Positions 42,201 through 50,800 of a stretch of DNA of 58,177 bases are shown here, in pieces (position 1 is the stretch's first letter; every line of letters begins with the position of its first letter). Location of the stretch: positions 1-58,177 of the forward strand of contig BLMD01000346.1 of the NCBI GenBank assembly GCA_011959925.1, written 5' to 3'. The DNA is from Lachnospiraceae bacterium (GTDB taxonomy: Bacteria > Bacillota > Clostridia > Lachnospirales > Lachnospiraceae). The translations under genes and the position numbers were made by a program. The notes under the pieces were generated by a model. The model saw only the letters and a list, made by a program, of their open reading frames with translations. It ran no database searches and had not been told where the DNA came from.

Positions 42201-45200
42201 GCAGAAGCAGGCGGCAGGCTGTCCGTAGTGATTCCAAGCGATATTTCTTCTGCAAGTACGACGTGGGAATATACGCTTGAGATCGACGACCTTGAGATGA
42301 AAGGTACGGCGCAGGAAGGCGCGGGCAGGGCATTTACCATAGACGGACTTCCGCAGAATGAGGCATATGTACTCTGCCTGAAATCCACGGACAATCACGT
42401 GCAGCTTGCAAAGGTATATGGCAAAACAGAAGCCGGAAACCGCGGAGGGCAGGAGACGCTTACGCAGCTGCAGCAGAAGATCAGAGAGAAAGCGGACGCA
42501 AAGGATCAACCGCTTACCTGGCTGTTTATGGGAGATTCCATTACGCATGCCGCAAAATGGACCAATGGTTATGACGGGATTGCGCAGATTTTTGAGAAAT
42601 ATCTGAAAGAAGACCTCGGAAGGTCCGATGATATTGTAGTCAATACGGGCGTATCCAGTGCAACGACCACGGAAACGCTGGCGTATATCGACCAGAGACT
42701 TATGAAATATCATCCGGATATCGTATCCGTGATGCTTGGAACAAACGATACACAGTCGCAGTATAATACATCTGCAGACCAATATGAGGATAATTTGATC
42801 CGGATTGTTTCTAAAATCAGAGAGTCCAACGAAAAAGCACTGATCATTTTCCGGACGCCGACGCCCAGCTCAAGCAGCAGATATAAGGATCCTCTTGAGG
42901 ACCGGTATCTGGAAAGGATGCACCGCGTGGCGGACGCCGACGGTAATATTTTGTTGATCGATCAGTATACGGAATGGAATAAGGAGATGAATACGTTTCC
43001 TTATCTGTATCAGAGAAATTATTATTATGGCAGCCCGACAACGGCAGATGCACTGCATCCAAGCACCCAGGGGCAGCTTCGCATGGCGCAGCAGTTTATC
43101 CGAGAATGCGGCCTGAGCACGGATACGAGAATCGCCAATCTTGCGTATCGTTTCGGCTATACGGAAGAAACGTCCGAAACGACGCCGAATCTCACGGCAG
43201 GCAGGGTAAGAGCTGCATTGGAAGAAAGCGAAATTGAAAAACTGGAAGGCGCTTACGGACAGAGTTTCGGCATGATGCAGGTTACGCTTACGGATCAGGC
43301 AGATAATCGGACGTATACGAGAACCGCTTATACGGACGAGGCAAGATTTATCATGCGCTATCTGCAAAATGAAGGCGGACATAACTACCGCGTATCTGTG
43401 ACCGGTATGCCAAACGGCAGTGCAAAAAAGGTAACATTTAAAGAGGGCAGTTTAAGTCTTAGCCCGCAGAATCCGGTTCTGCCGTTTTATGTATTTTTAG
43501 ATGCCGAGATGATAAGAGACTGGACAGTCGGAAGTGTAATCGGAACATTGTCCGTAGGAAAAGCGGCTCCGGACGGTACGCATCATTATGAATTGGTTGG
43601 AAGCGGCAATGACAATGAAAAATTTGTAATTGAAGGCAGTCAGATTAAAGTAAAGACAGAATTGGAAGAGCATCAGAGGTATACGGTCTGTGTACAGGCG
43701 GTATCTGACGACGATCCCTCGGCACGCTCAATCACAGAGGAATTTACATTCCGTACGCTGTCTTCTTTGGAGCATATCCGGGAGGATGCGAGAGATTTAT
43801 TTGAATCGGACAAGTCGGCATTGGATCTTGACCTTTCTGATGTTGACTTTAGCGGGCAAAATTATTTGGATTTTGCAGATCCGGCAAGCAAATGGTATCA
43901 GAACGGGGATTATCTGCGTGTGTTAAATACTATGCAGAAACAGACGACGGGCGGCACGATCATTTACCGTTTCCGTACGACACAGGAAGACGCTGTTATT
44001 TTTGCTACGGGCAGCGATGACAACGTAGAAAAAAATCTGATGTGTTTTGGACTCAAGGGCGGAGATTTCCGTGAAATTTTACGCGCTTCGGAAGATCGGT
44101 GGAGAGGAAGCCATTCGGCGGAAACAAAATTAAATGACGGAGCATGGCATACGGTAGCCATCAGTTTTGACACGACCAAAGCGGATTTTCAAAATCAGCT
44201 GTTGGTCTGCGTAGACGGCGGGGCGAATATTTATCCGCCGGATTGGTGGCAGGAAACGAGTAAGAGCTGGTTTAATATTAATCCGAATGACGCAATTACG
44301 AATTTTGCCATTGGCGGAGGCTTTACGGAAGATATTTCGTTGGCGTCTGACCTTCCGAAATTTCACGGAGATATCTCATTTGTGACTGTAACGGACGAAA
44401 TATATGACGAGGACGAGCTGAAAATCATTTCCCGGACACCGTTAATTACGGGACAGCAGACGGTTTCGATAAACGGCAGTACGGTAGCGGTTTCGGAAGA
44501 TGCAAACTATACGGCATCCGCCGTAGTTCCAAGTGCGGAAGACGCGCAGATACCGGAATTTGAATTTACGCTGACGGCGAAAGGCGAATATTTATTTGAC
44601 AAAAGCGTAAGCGTTGACATCTTAAACAGAGCTGCGCTTGGAATCAATACAAACAGTATCTCCGTATTTCTGTCAAACAACGGAAAAAGTCTTACGGTAC
44701 GATACAGTACGCAGGCATGGCGCGCGGATACGGTCGTGGAGTTGGAAGAACTTTCTTTTCGGGCAGGAGAGGACAATGAAACGGGAAGGGCGTTTACGGA
44801 AGAAATGATTGAGAAGCTTGGCACGATGCGGAGAGGTTCTCTTACCGTGCGCTATAAGCTGGATGCAGCCTCAGCCGCTTCCAACAGCAGGTTTGCGCTG
44901 TTTAGCGTTTCCAACGGAACGCTGGAAGGATATTCTTCCTTCTATATCATTCCCGCTTCCGGTACGATCGGATATGAAATCCGAAATCAGGAAGGATCGG
45001 CCAGCAGAATCATCAATGCGGATTCGGCTGTCAGGGAACAGATCAAAAATACAAACTGGCATACAATTACGTATACGTTTCAGGCTTCGGGCACAAATGT
45101 CTATCTGGACGGAGTACGCGTGCTGGCGAACAAAAAGTCCGGATTCTTAAGCAGTACGAGTGATGTAGATCATGCGAGAGTCGGTGCGGTCTGCCTGGGA

Positions 45201-47711
45201 GAAGATCATCAGGAAGCGTATCCGTTTGCCGGAGAAATCAATGCTCTGCATGTAACATACGACGTTTTGGATGCGGATACGGCGGCTATACTGCACGCGG
45301 CGACTGCAGCCGAACATATGGAACTTCCGGATTCGGCAGAGAAGACGGAGGATGCGCCATTGTATTATGCGGATTACGATGATTCGCCGTATTATGATAT
45401 GCCGGCTCTTTTGACGACTTCTGGGGGTACGATGATCGCGGCGGCAGACAAGCGGCAGACAACGTCGGCGGAACGCGGAAATATTGATACCGTGATCCGA
45501 AGAAGCACGGATAACGGTAAAACCTGGAGCAGTCCGCAGGTATTGTTTAATCAGCCGGACGGAGGCGTTATGTATTCCTTTACAACGGCGCCCATTCTGC
45601 TGGAAGGTGAGAATCACAGGATTCATATGGTTGCAAGCCTATTTCCGGAATCACAGGGAACGCTGACCACAGGGCGAATTGAGAAAGGCAGCGGATTCAA
45701 AGAGGTAGACGGAACGCTGTATCCGGTTTTAAGGGATTATCCGAATACCGTAGTCAATGCGGCAAACCAATATACGGAAGAATATACAGTTCGTGAGGGC
45801 GGCACAGTATGGAGAGAGCCGGCGGAAGGATCCGGCATGGAAGCAAGCCAGACGAATTATAAAGTCGACTATCTGTCGGCGGAAAACAGCGGAGATTTGT
45901 ATCTGGAGATCGGCTCTGAGAGAACGTACTGCGGAAATATTTACGTTTATACGGGAGAGAACGCAGGACAGTTGAAAGTACCGCGTGTAATGAGTCTTGT
46001 GACCTGTTACAGCGATGATGACGGAGAAACGTGGGAAGGTTATCAGAATATCACGGGAATGGTAAAAGAAGACTGGATGAAATTTATCCGTGCAGGCGCC
46101 GGAAGCGGAATCTGTCTCTCAAAACAGAAGACGGAAAGCTTAAACGGACGTCTGATGATTCCGGTATGTTATACGAACGGAAGCGGCAATTATTCTTATA
46201 ACGTAAGCATTATTTACAGTGATGATAACGGCGTGACCTGGCAGATGACAGAATCCCCGATTGAACAGGCGGGCAATGTCAGCAGAGACGATATTATCAG
46301 CGGAACGTTCCGTGAGGAAGCGCTCAGGGAATCACAGATTGTAGAGATGGCAGACGGAACGTTAAAAATGTTCAGCAGTAATTACAGCGGCTGGATCAAA
46401 ATGTCAACCGGAACAGTGACGGCGGAAGGAATCACATGGACGAAAATTGAACAGACCACGATCAATGACATGGGAGTTCCTGTTTCGGTCATTCATGCTC
46501 CGTGGGAGATAGACGGAAAAGAGGCGGTGATCCTTTCCACACCGCTTGGACCGGATGCGAATAACGGGTATCTTTATATTGGACTGTATCAGGCGGACGG
46601 TACGTTTGAGTGGAAATATTTACAGAAAATCAAAGCGGACGAATATGGCAATTCGAGTCTTGGCGTGCTTTCTGACAAGAGCATCGGCGTTTTATACAAA
46701 GGTTCTGAGGAAGATATCGTATTTACAGGCATGAACCAGGAGTGGCTGACTGCGCCCAGAAGCAAGGCGTTTGGTATTCCGGTTATTGAGGATATCGAAA
46801 TGCAGCAGGATGGAAAAGATCTGACCTTTACGGTAAAATTGGATTCGGTGCTGATGAAAAAGGGCAGTCCGTTCCTCAAGATTAAAGTGGCAGGAGAAGA
46901 AGCCAGGGCAGAATATGTTTCCGGAAACGCATCGAAACAATATGTATTCCGTTATGAAATTAACAACGATCAGGCAGTAACGGTAGAGGCGGTTAATGTA
47001 GGAGCCGGAGACGACGGCAGTTTTATTGAAAGCGTGACCGGGCTTATGCCTGCAGACGCCGGCTATGTATTTACGGCAGACGCCGTACGGGAACCGGGTT
47101 CGTCCGGCGGGGAAAATGGGAACGAAGACCAAAACGAAGACGAGAAAAAAGAAAAGCTCGCAGCGCCGAATATTATTTCCTTAAAGGCAGTTGCCGAGAA
47201 AAAGGCAATGGGCGTTAAGATTCAGGTGCAGAAAGCGGCGCGTGCAGATGTAGTTACCGTATACCGCAAGAACGGAACTGCCGTCACAAAGATTGGCGCC
47301 GTCAATGCAGCCGGAATTGTTTATGACCAGAATCCTGTCAGCAATAAGACCTTGTCTTATTATGCAGTGGCGGAAGCTTCTTCCGGTAAGTATCTGGCAA
47401 GTAATCCCGGACCGGCCAAAAGTATTAAACTGAACGCTTCAGTGAAGAAGATCACGGTGAAAAAGATCGGGAAGAAGCCGCAGGTACGCATTTCCTGGAA
47501 GAAAGTAAAGAAAGCAAAGCAATATATTATCTACCGTTCCAAGAAAAAAGACAGCGGCTATGTAAAAATTAAGACCGTAAAGAAGAACGCGTCGTCTTTC
47601 ACAGATAAGAAAGTGAAGAAAGGCGGAACATATTATTACCGCATTGTGGTGAAGCTGAAGAAAGGATATAGTGGAATTAAAACTTCAAAGGCGATCAAAG
47701 TAAAGAAATAA
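39216..47711 (+). CDS. Giant secreted multidomain protein: LamG-like domains, active SGNH esterase and sialidase-fold propeller lacking catalytic residues
   Basis: A 2831-aa exported protein with signal peptide (MKLRIGRRMLALFLTVVMAM..., cut near ADVLAEE). In order: LamG-like, FIVAR-like helical (LFEALSSYITTCES...), cadherin-like, LamG-like, a degenerate SGNH-like domain (WIFGGGVE; block V H replaced), an intact SGNH hydrolase (GDSIT with Ser1108, GTND, D1278-x-x-H1281), cadherin-like, two LamG/CBM40-like domains, a sialidase-fold propeller with three Asp boxes (RRSTDNGKTW, YSDDDGETW, YSDDNGVTW), and lysine-rich FN3 repeats at the end. The sialidase part is close to pneumococcal NanA/NanB, but Arg, Asp and Tyr positions are all replaced (see findings). 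No LPXTG is present. Confidence 0.85.
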   Translation: MKLRIGRRMLALFLTVVMAMCAVPFPSADVLAEETVVSGTITEADGVKRLSYGSPALDTALFEQGAEPIVVTKEEDIAYFNEMETITMTMVFRYREPVSKNHAFFALEGNDGEHITFWQNPLVSNNTQGRISFDWKGSQGIFGSRDGHKISDTNYHKLTVSYVPPDANTTATNVYFAIDGVNTNMNLTNLASNWYGKINELLQGESPLHTFTIGGKGKNTTYNVTAANGGMYDFDGDIKYMEFSSKKLNANEVVAENQKCPDGLFEALSSYITTCESTYQKENEDGNYPSATWEPYETALTAAKTVTASTPEWVIYNKYDALKAAEDALKAGGKNIAPTAVTDGAAILVQGKTLTMSGKDLATDANNDLLTITSAESAEAAAENIGLNVEDGLLKIRCAEGYQYDPAHKETPFTVNAVVSDGVDEVNASFSLYIEQAPLKLEYNDIELDPAHDEEVMFLEKKEIKKLTQIEESLEVSMTFRYDASKAFNKNGENYYYLMEIGDSENNYSEKDNNGLAGANPPARAHSSLALILNVSSGTVYMNTGAWEGSTDWTLTGLGNLNDGRYHTLTVSISPAAFNVYCDAQNLKTASGNTAKNTKNFVRAFFGETIANSGDFYRDWRRSIDTVTIGSCNPNSATRHENYGKFGGEIKSFVISDGAYSQAPLSEHHKSYGTDEPKKQLRQVFESISERDYAAEDWAVFTATETYRTVKGVLDDTAPTYAANIYNTLISQMQTAISDFISMVNNKGLTDLGSGISAMFNMDPDNTWIFGGGVEAQGRFSEIAGVRNYIGQFEEYIRWVNATDSPIKRQRYMVNVGKAGASAKTFYDKMDQYIEKLDPKAIAYLIGPEDYKKGQAGITEFQTALTGILDKALAVKGNTGFAVIQFPHAGKAGDAEQINLYVNAARDTLRSYVSAHAAVKDRIVLADHTTLTDNEDFKQNKLTAEGYLNAEGHREIAMQLSQATFKSTAGFPVLSYWTSEDMPQEYKKDSMPAVTAEAGGRLSVVIPSDISSASTTWEYTLEIDDLEMKGTAQEGAGRAFTIDGLPQNEAYVLCLKSTDNHVQLAKVYGKTEAGNRGGQETLTQLQQKIREKADAKDQPLTWLFMGDSITHAAKWTNGYDGIAQIFEKYLKEDLGRSDDIVVNTGVSSATTTETLAYIDQRLMKYHPDIVSVMLGTNDTQSQYNTSADQYEDNLIRIVSKIRESNEKALIIFRTPTPSSSSRYKDPLEDRYLERMHRVADADGNILLIDQYTEWNKEMNTFPYLYQRNYYYGSPTTADALHPSTQGQLRMAQQFIRECGLSTDTRIANLAYRFGYTEETSETTPNLTAGRVRAALEESEIEKLEGAYGQSFGMMQVTLTDQADNRTYTRTAYTDEARFIMRYLQNEGGHNYRVSVTGMPNGSAKKVTFKEGSLSLSPQNPVLPFYVFLDAEMIRDWTVGSVIGTLSVGKAAPDGTHHYELVGSGNDNEKFVIEGSQIKVKTELEEHQRYTVCVQAVSDDDPSARSITEEFTFRTLSSLEHIREDARDLFESDKSALDLDLSDVDFSGQNYLDFADPASKWYQNGDYLRVLNTMQKQTTGGTIIYRFRTTQEDAVIFATGSDDNVEKNLMCFGLKGGDFREILRASEDRWRGSHSAETKLNDGAWHTVAISFDTTKADFQNQLLVCVDGGANIYPPDWWQETSKSWFNINPNDAITNFAIGGGFTEDISLASDLPKFHGDISFVTVTDEIYDEDELKIISRTPLITGQQTVSINGSTVAVSEDANYTASAVVPSAEDAQIPEFEFTLTAKGEYLFDKSVSVDILNRAALGINTNSISVFLSNNGKSLTVRYSTQAWRADTVVELEELSFRAGEDNETGRAFTEEMIEKLGTMRRGSLTVRYKLDAASAASNSRFALFSVSNGTLEGYSSFYIIPASGTIGYEIRNQEGSASRIINADSAVREQIKNTNWHTITYTFQASGTNVYLDGVRVLANKKSGFLSSTSDVDHARVGAVCLGEDHQEAYPFAGEINALHVTYDVLDADTAAILHAATAAEHMELPDSAEKTEDAPLYYADYDDSPYYDMPALLTTSGGTMIAAADKRQTTSAERGNIDTVIRRSTDNGKTWSSPQVLFNQPDGGVMYSFTTAPILLEGENHRIHMVASLFPESQGTLTTGRIEKGSGFKEVDGTLYPVLRDYPNTVVNAANQYTEEYTVREGGTVWREPAEGSGMEASQTNYKVDYLSAENSGDLYLEIGSERTYCGNIYVYTGENAGQLKVPRVMSLVTCYSDDDGETWEGYQNITGMVKEDWMKFIRAGAGSGICLSKQKTESLNGRLMIPVCYTNGSGNYSYNVSIIYSDDNGVTWQMTESPIEQAGNVSRDDIISGTFREEALRESQIVEMADGTLKMFSSNYSGWIKMSTGTVTAEGITWTKIEQTTINDMGVPVSVIHAPWEIDGKEAVILSTPLGPDANNGYLYIGLYQADGTFEWKYLQKIKADEYGNSSLGVLSDKSIGVLYKGSEEDIVFTGMNQEWLTAPRSKAFGIPVIEDIEMQQDGKDLTFTVKLDSVLMKKGSPFLKIKVAGEEARAEYVSGNASKQYVFRYEINNDQAVTVEAVNVGAGDDGSFIESVTGLMPADAGYVFTADAVREPGSSGGENGNEDQNEDEKKEKLAAPNIISLKAVAEKKAMGVKIQVQKAARADVVTVYRKNGTAVTKIGAVNAAGIVYDQNPVSNKTLSYYAVAEASSGKYLASNPGPAKSIKLNASVKKITVKKIGKKPQVRISWKKVKKAKQYIIYRSKKKDSGYVKIKTVKKNASSFTDKKVKKGGTYYYRIVVKLKKGYSGIKTSKAIKVKK

Positions 47712-47724
47712 ATTTTGAAAACCA

Positions 47725-47768
47725 ACTGCCGCAGACAGCCGGATTTTGGCTGCCTGCGGCAGTTTTCG
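47725..47768 (+). terminator. Strong terminator after the giant gene
   Basis: AACTGCCGCAG pairs perfectly with CTGCGGCAGTT (47725-47735 and 47754-47764), with an inner CAGCC/GGCTG stem, followed by a T-rich end. The next gene is therefore partly uncoupled and likely has its own start signal. Confidence 0.8.
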
Positions 47769-47866
47769 TTTCAGGGATGTTATGCTGGACAATAAATGCG
47801 GGAGAAGGTATAATAAAAAAAGCAAAAAGTCAGAACGAGAATATGTTTGGAGGGAGGAGCCATACG

Positions 47867-50800
47867 ATGAAAGTAAGAAAACGCATTTTGCCGGGAATCC
47901 TGGCAGCAGTGATTTTCTGCGGCAGTTTATTTGACGTGGGTCTGGTAAAAGAAGGACCGGCAAGCGTGTATGCTGCCGAGAATGTGGCGCTGGGAAAACC
48001 GGTAGAAGCTTCTGCACAGGATCCTGAGACGCCGAATTGTACGGGAGATCTGGTGACAGACGGAATCATCGGCAATCAGGACGGCGATACCGGCAGGTGG
48101 TCCGGAGGCGTATGTAAAGCGGGAGTCAACGGAGATGCAGATCAGGAACTGATAATTGATTTAAAGGCGGCGGCTACGACGGTGGAATCGATCAAAGTAC
48201 ATTTTTATAAACTGGTCTGGAGCAGGGATTACAAGATTTTAACGAGTGATTCCAAGGAAAGCGGCTGGGAAGAAGTGCATCATGTCACGGTGGCGGAAGC
48301 CGATCGGGCGGGGTCCGTGCAGAATCCAACCGATACGATTTCGGGCGCTTTGGCGGGCAGCCTAAAAAGATATGTGAAGTTTTTGTTTTCGGCAGGTTCG
48401 CTGAATGCTTCGGCAGGCGGAAATCGCATTTCCATACGGGAGATAGAAGTATTCGGTACGCAGACGGGCGTGATCGACGATGTATCTTCCGCTTCCGAAG
48501 CTCTGGCAAAAGTTCCGGGCGCTATGATCGTGCCGGAAACGGCGGATGAATTTCAGATTCCTTCTGTTTCCGAGCAGTACGACATTCGGATTCATGGAAG
48601 CGAAGTGGACCAGGTGATTGCGGAGGACGGCAGGATCGCGCCGTACCGCATCGGAAACCGCAGCGTTCAGCTGATTTTAGAGGCGGAAAATAAATCGAAT
48701 CCGTCCGATACGGCAAAGAAGAATGTTACGGTTACGGTGGAAGGAAATACAAACCGGTATCCGGCATTGTTTCCCGATGTAAAACAGCCGAATCCTGTGC
48801 CGGATGTGCTGCCAACGATTCAGGAGTGGTACGGTTACGAGGGAAGTTTTACGTTGACGAACGATTCGAAGATTATCGTAAATGACCGTGCCGACGAGGG
48901 ACTTTTCGAAGCTGCCAGAGAAATGCAGGCAGATATAGAGGAAATCTGCGGCAGGACGCTTGCCATTGAAACGGGTACGTCCGGGAGCGCAGGGAATATC
49001 TATCTGGAATCTTTGGCCAAAGATACCTACGGAACGGGAGAAGAAGGATATTTTCTGGTCAATGGGGAAAACGGAATCGAGATTTATTCCACGACAAAGA
49101 CGGGCGTTTTATACGGAACCGTTACGGTAGAGCAGATCTTATACCAGGATGCTTCGCATACGTCCGTTCCCAAAGGCGTGATCCGGGATTATCCGCTGTA
49201 CGGTACACGCGGCATTATGTTTGATGTTGCGCGTATTCCGACGAGAATCCAGTTTTTGCAGGATTATTCTAAAATTTTAAAATGGTATAAATTAAATACG
49301 ATGCAGATCCATCTGAACGATAACCAGTGGTCCGACCCGGCGTATTCTCCGGATCCGGAGCTCTGGAAAGAAGTGGAGGCTTCCCATCGCCTGGAATCCG
49401 AGCTGTTTCCGTCCCTGGCAAAACAAAATTCCAAGTTTTTAAAAACCGGAGACAATGAGGGACGGTATGACTATTATTACAGCACGCATACCGGAATGGA
49501 AAACGGCGGAGAGCTGTATTATTCTAAAGAAGAATACCGGGCGTTAGAAGACGCTATGGGCAGACGGGGCGTAAAGATGATTGCGGAACTCGATACGCCG
49601 GGACATTCTGCCGCGTACAACAAATATGTCTACTATCATCAGGAAGAAGTGATCCATGCGCTGGTGGAACATGGATATTTGGATCGGGATACTTATCTGA
49701 ATGCGGACGGCAGTGTGAAAAAGAATTTTTATACGCATAAGCCTGGTCCGTCCGGTACCGGCAACTTTGAACTGCTCTCGATCGATGAGGAGAGCAGCAA
49801 TGCAGAAGAAGCGGAAAACGCAAGGAACGCAAAGATCTTCATGACGGCTTTGTTTGACGAATATCTTGGAGGCATCGACGGAATCGAACCGATATTTACG
49901 ACGGATACCGTCAGCGCGGGAGTAGACGAGTACTGGTCGAAAACACCCGCTACCAAAGCCGCGTTCGGAAAATATATCAATTATATGCACGATTTGCTGG
50001 GAGATTCCGGAAAGAAGGCGGAGCACAGCAAAAATGACAAAGGATACGGCAAGGATGTGATCATCTGGGGCGCGTTCAGCCAGTTTCCGGTCAGCAGCAC
50101 AGTAAGCAAAGACCTTACGATTGCCCTGTGGAATTCCGGCTATGAAGACGATCCGATGGCAAGGCTTCGGGAAGGATTTTCCCTGATTAATATTCCGCAG
50201 CCATTTTTATACACGACGCCGGGAAGAAATCATAAAGATATGCTGAATGAAGCTTACGTTTATTATAACTGGGATCCGACGAAATTTACGGATTCCATCA
50301 GCGCGGACAAGGGCGAGCCGTTGTTGAAAGGGGCGATGGGCGCGCTCTGGGGCGATGAGAACCGGGAAGGAATTACGGAAGCCGATTTGCACGAACGTTA
50401 TTTGCGGCTTGCCGCTATGGTAGGTGAAAAAAACTGGGGCGGTACGAAAGAAAATGATACGTTTCTCTCTTACGAACAGAAATTTGACCGTTTAAAAGAA
50501 GGCCCCGGTACAAAGATTGCAAATAAGATCGACAGCAAGACGAACGTTGTGCTGGACTATGATTTTGCAAATATGTCCCAGGATCAGAAGACGATTTTTG
50601 ACGCCAGCGGCAACGGATACCACGGAACGGTTACAGGCGGAGAAGTTGTGACGAAAGCAGGCACAAAGATGTTGAAGTTTGACGGCAGTACAACAATCAA
50701 AACGCCGCTTACGACCCTGGGGTATCCGTATACGATGAGCTTTGACGTATATCTGGACGGCAATGAGAACAACGATAAAGATTCCGCCCTGTTCAGCGGT

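Noticed and set aside
41913-42782. Minus-strand ORF of 289 aa inside the giant gene
   Set aside because: It is antisense to the SGNH coding region, Cys/Arg-rich, with no initiation signal.
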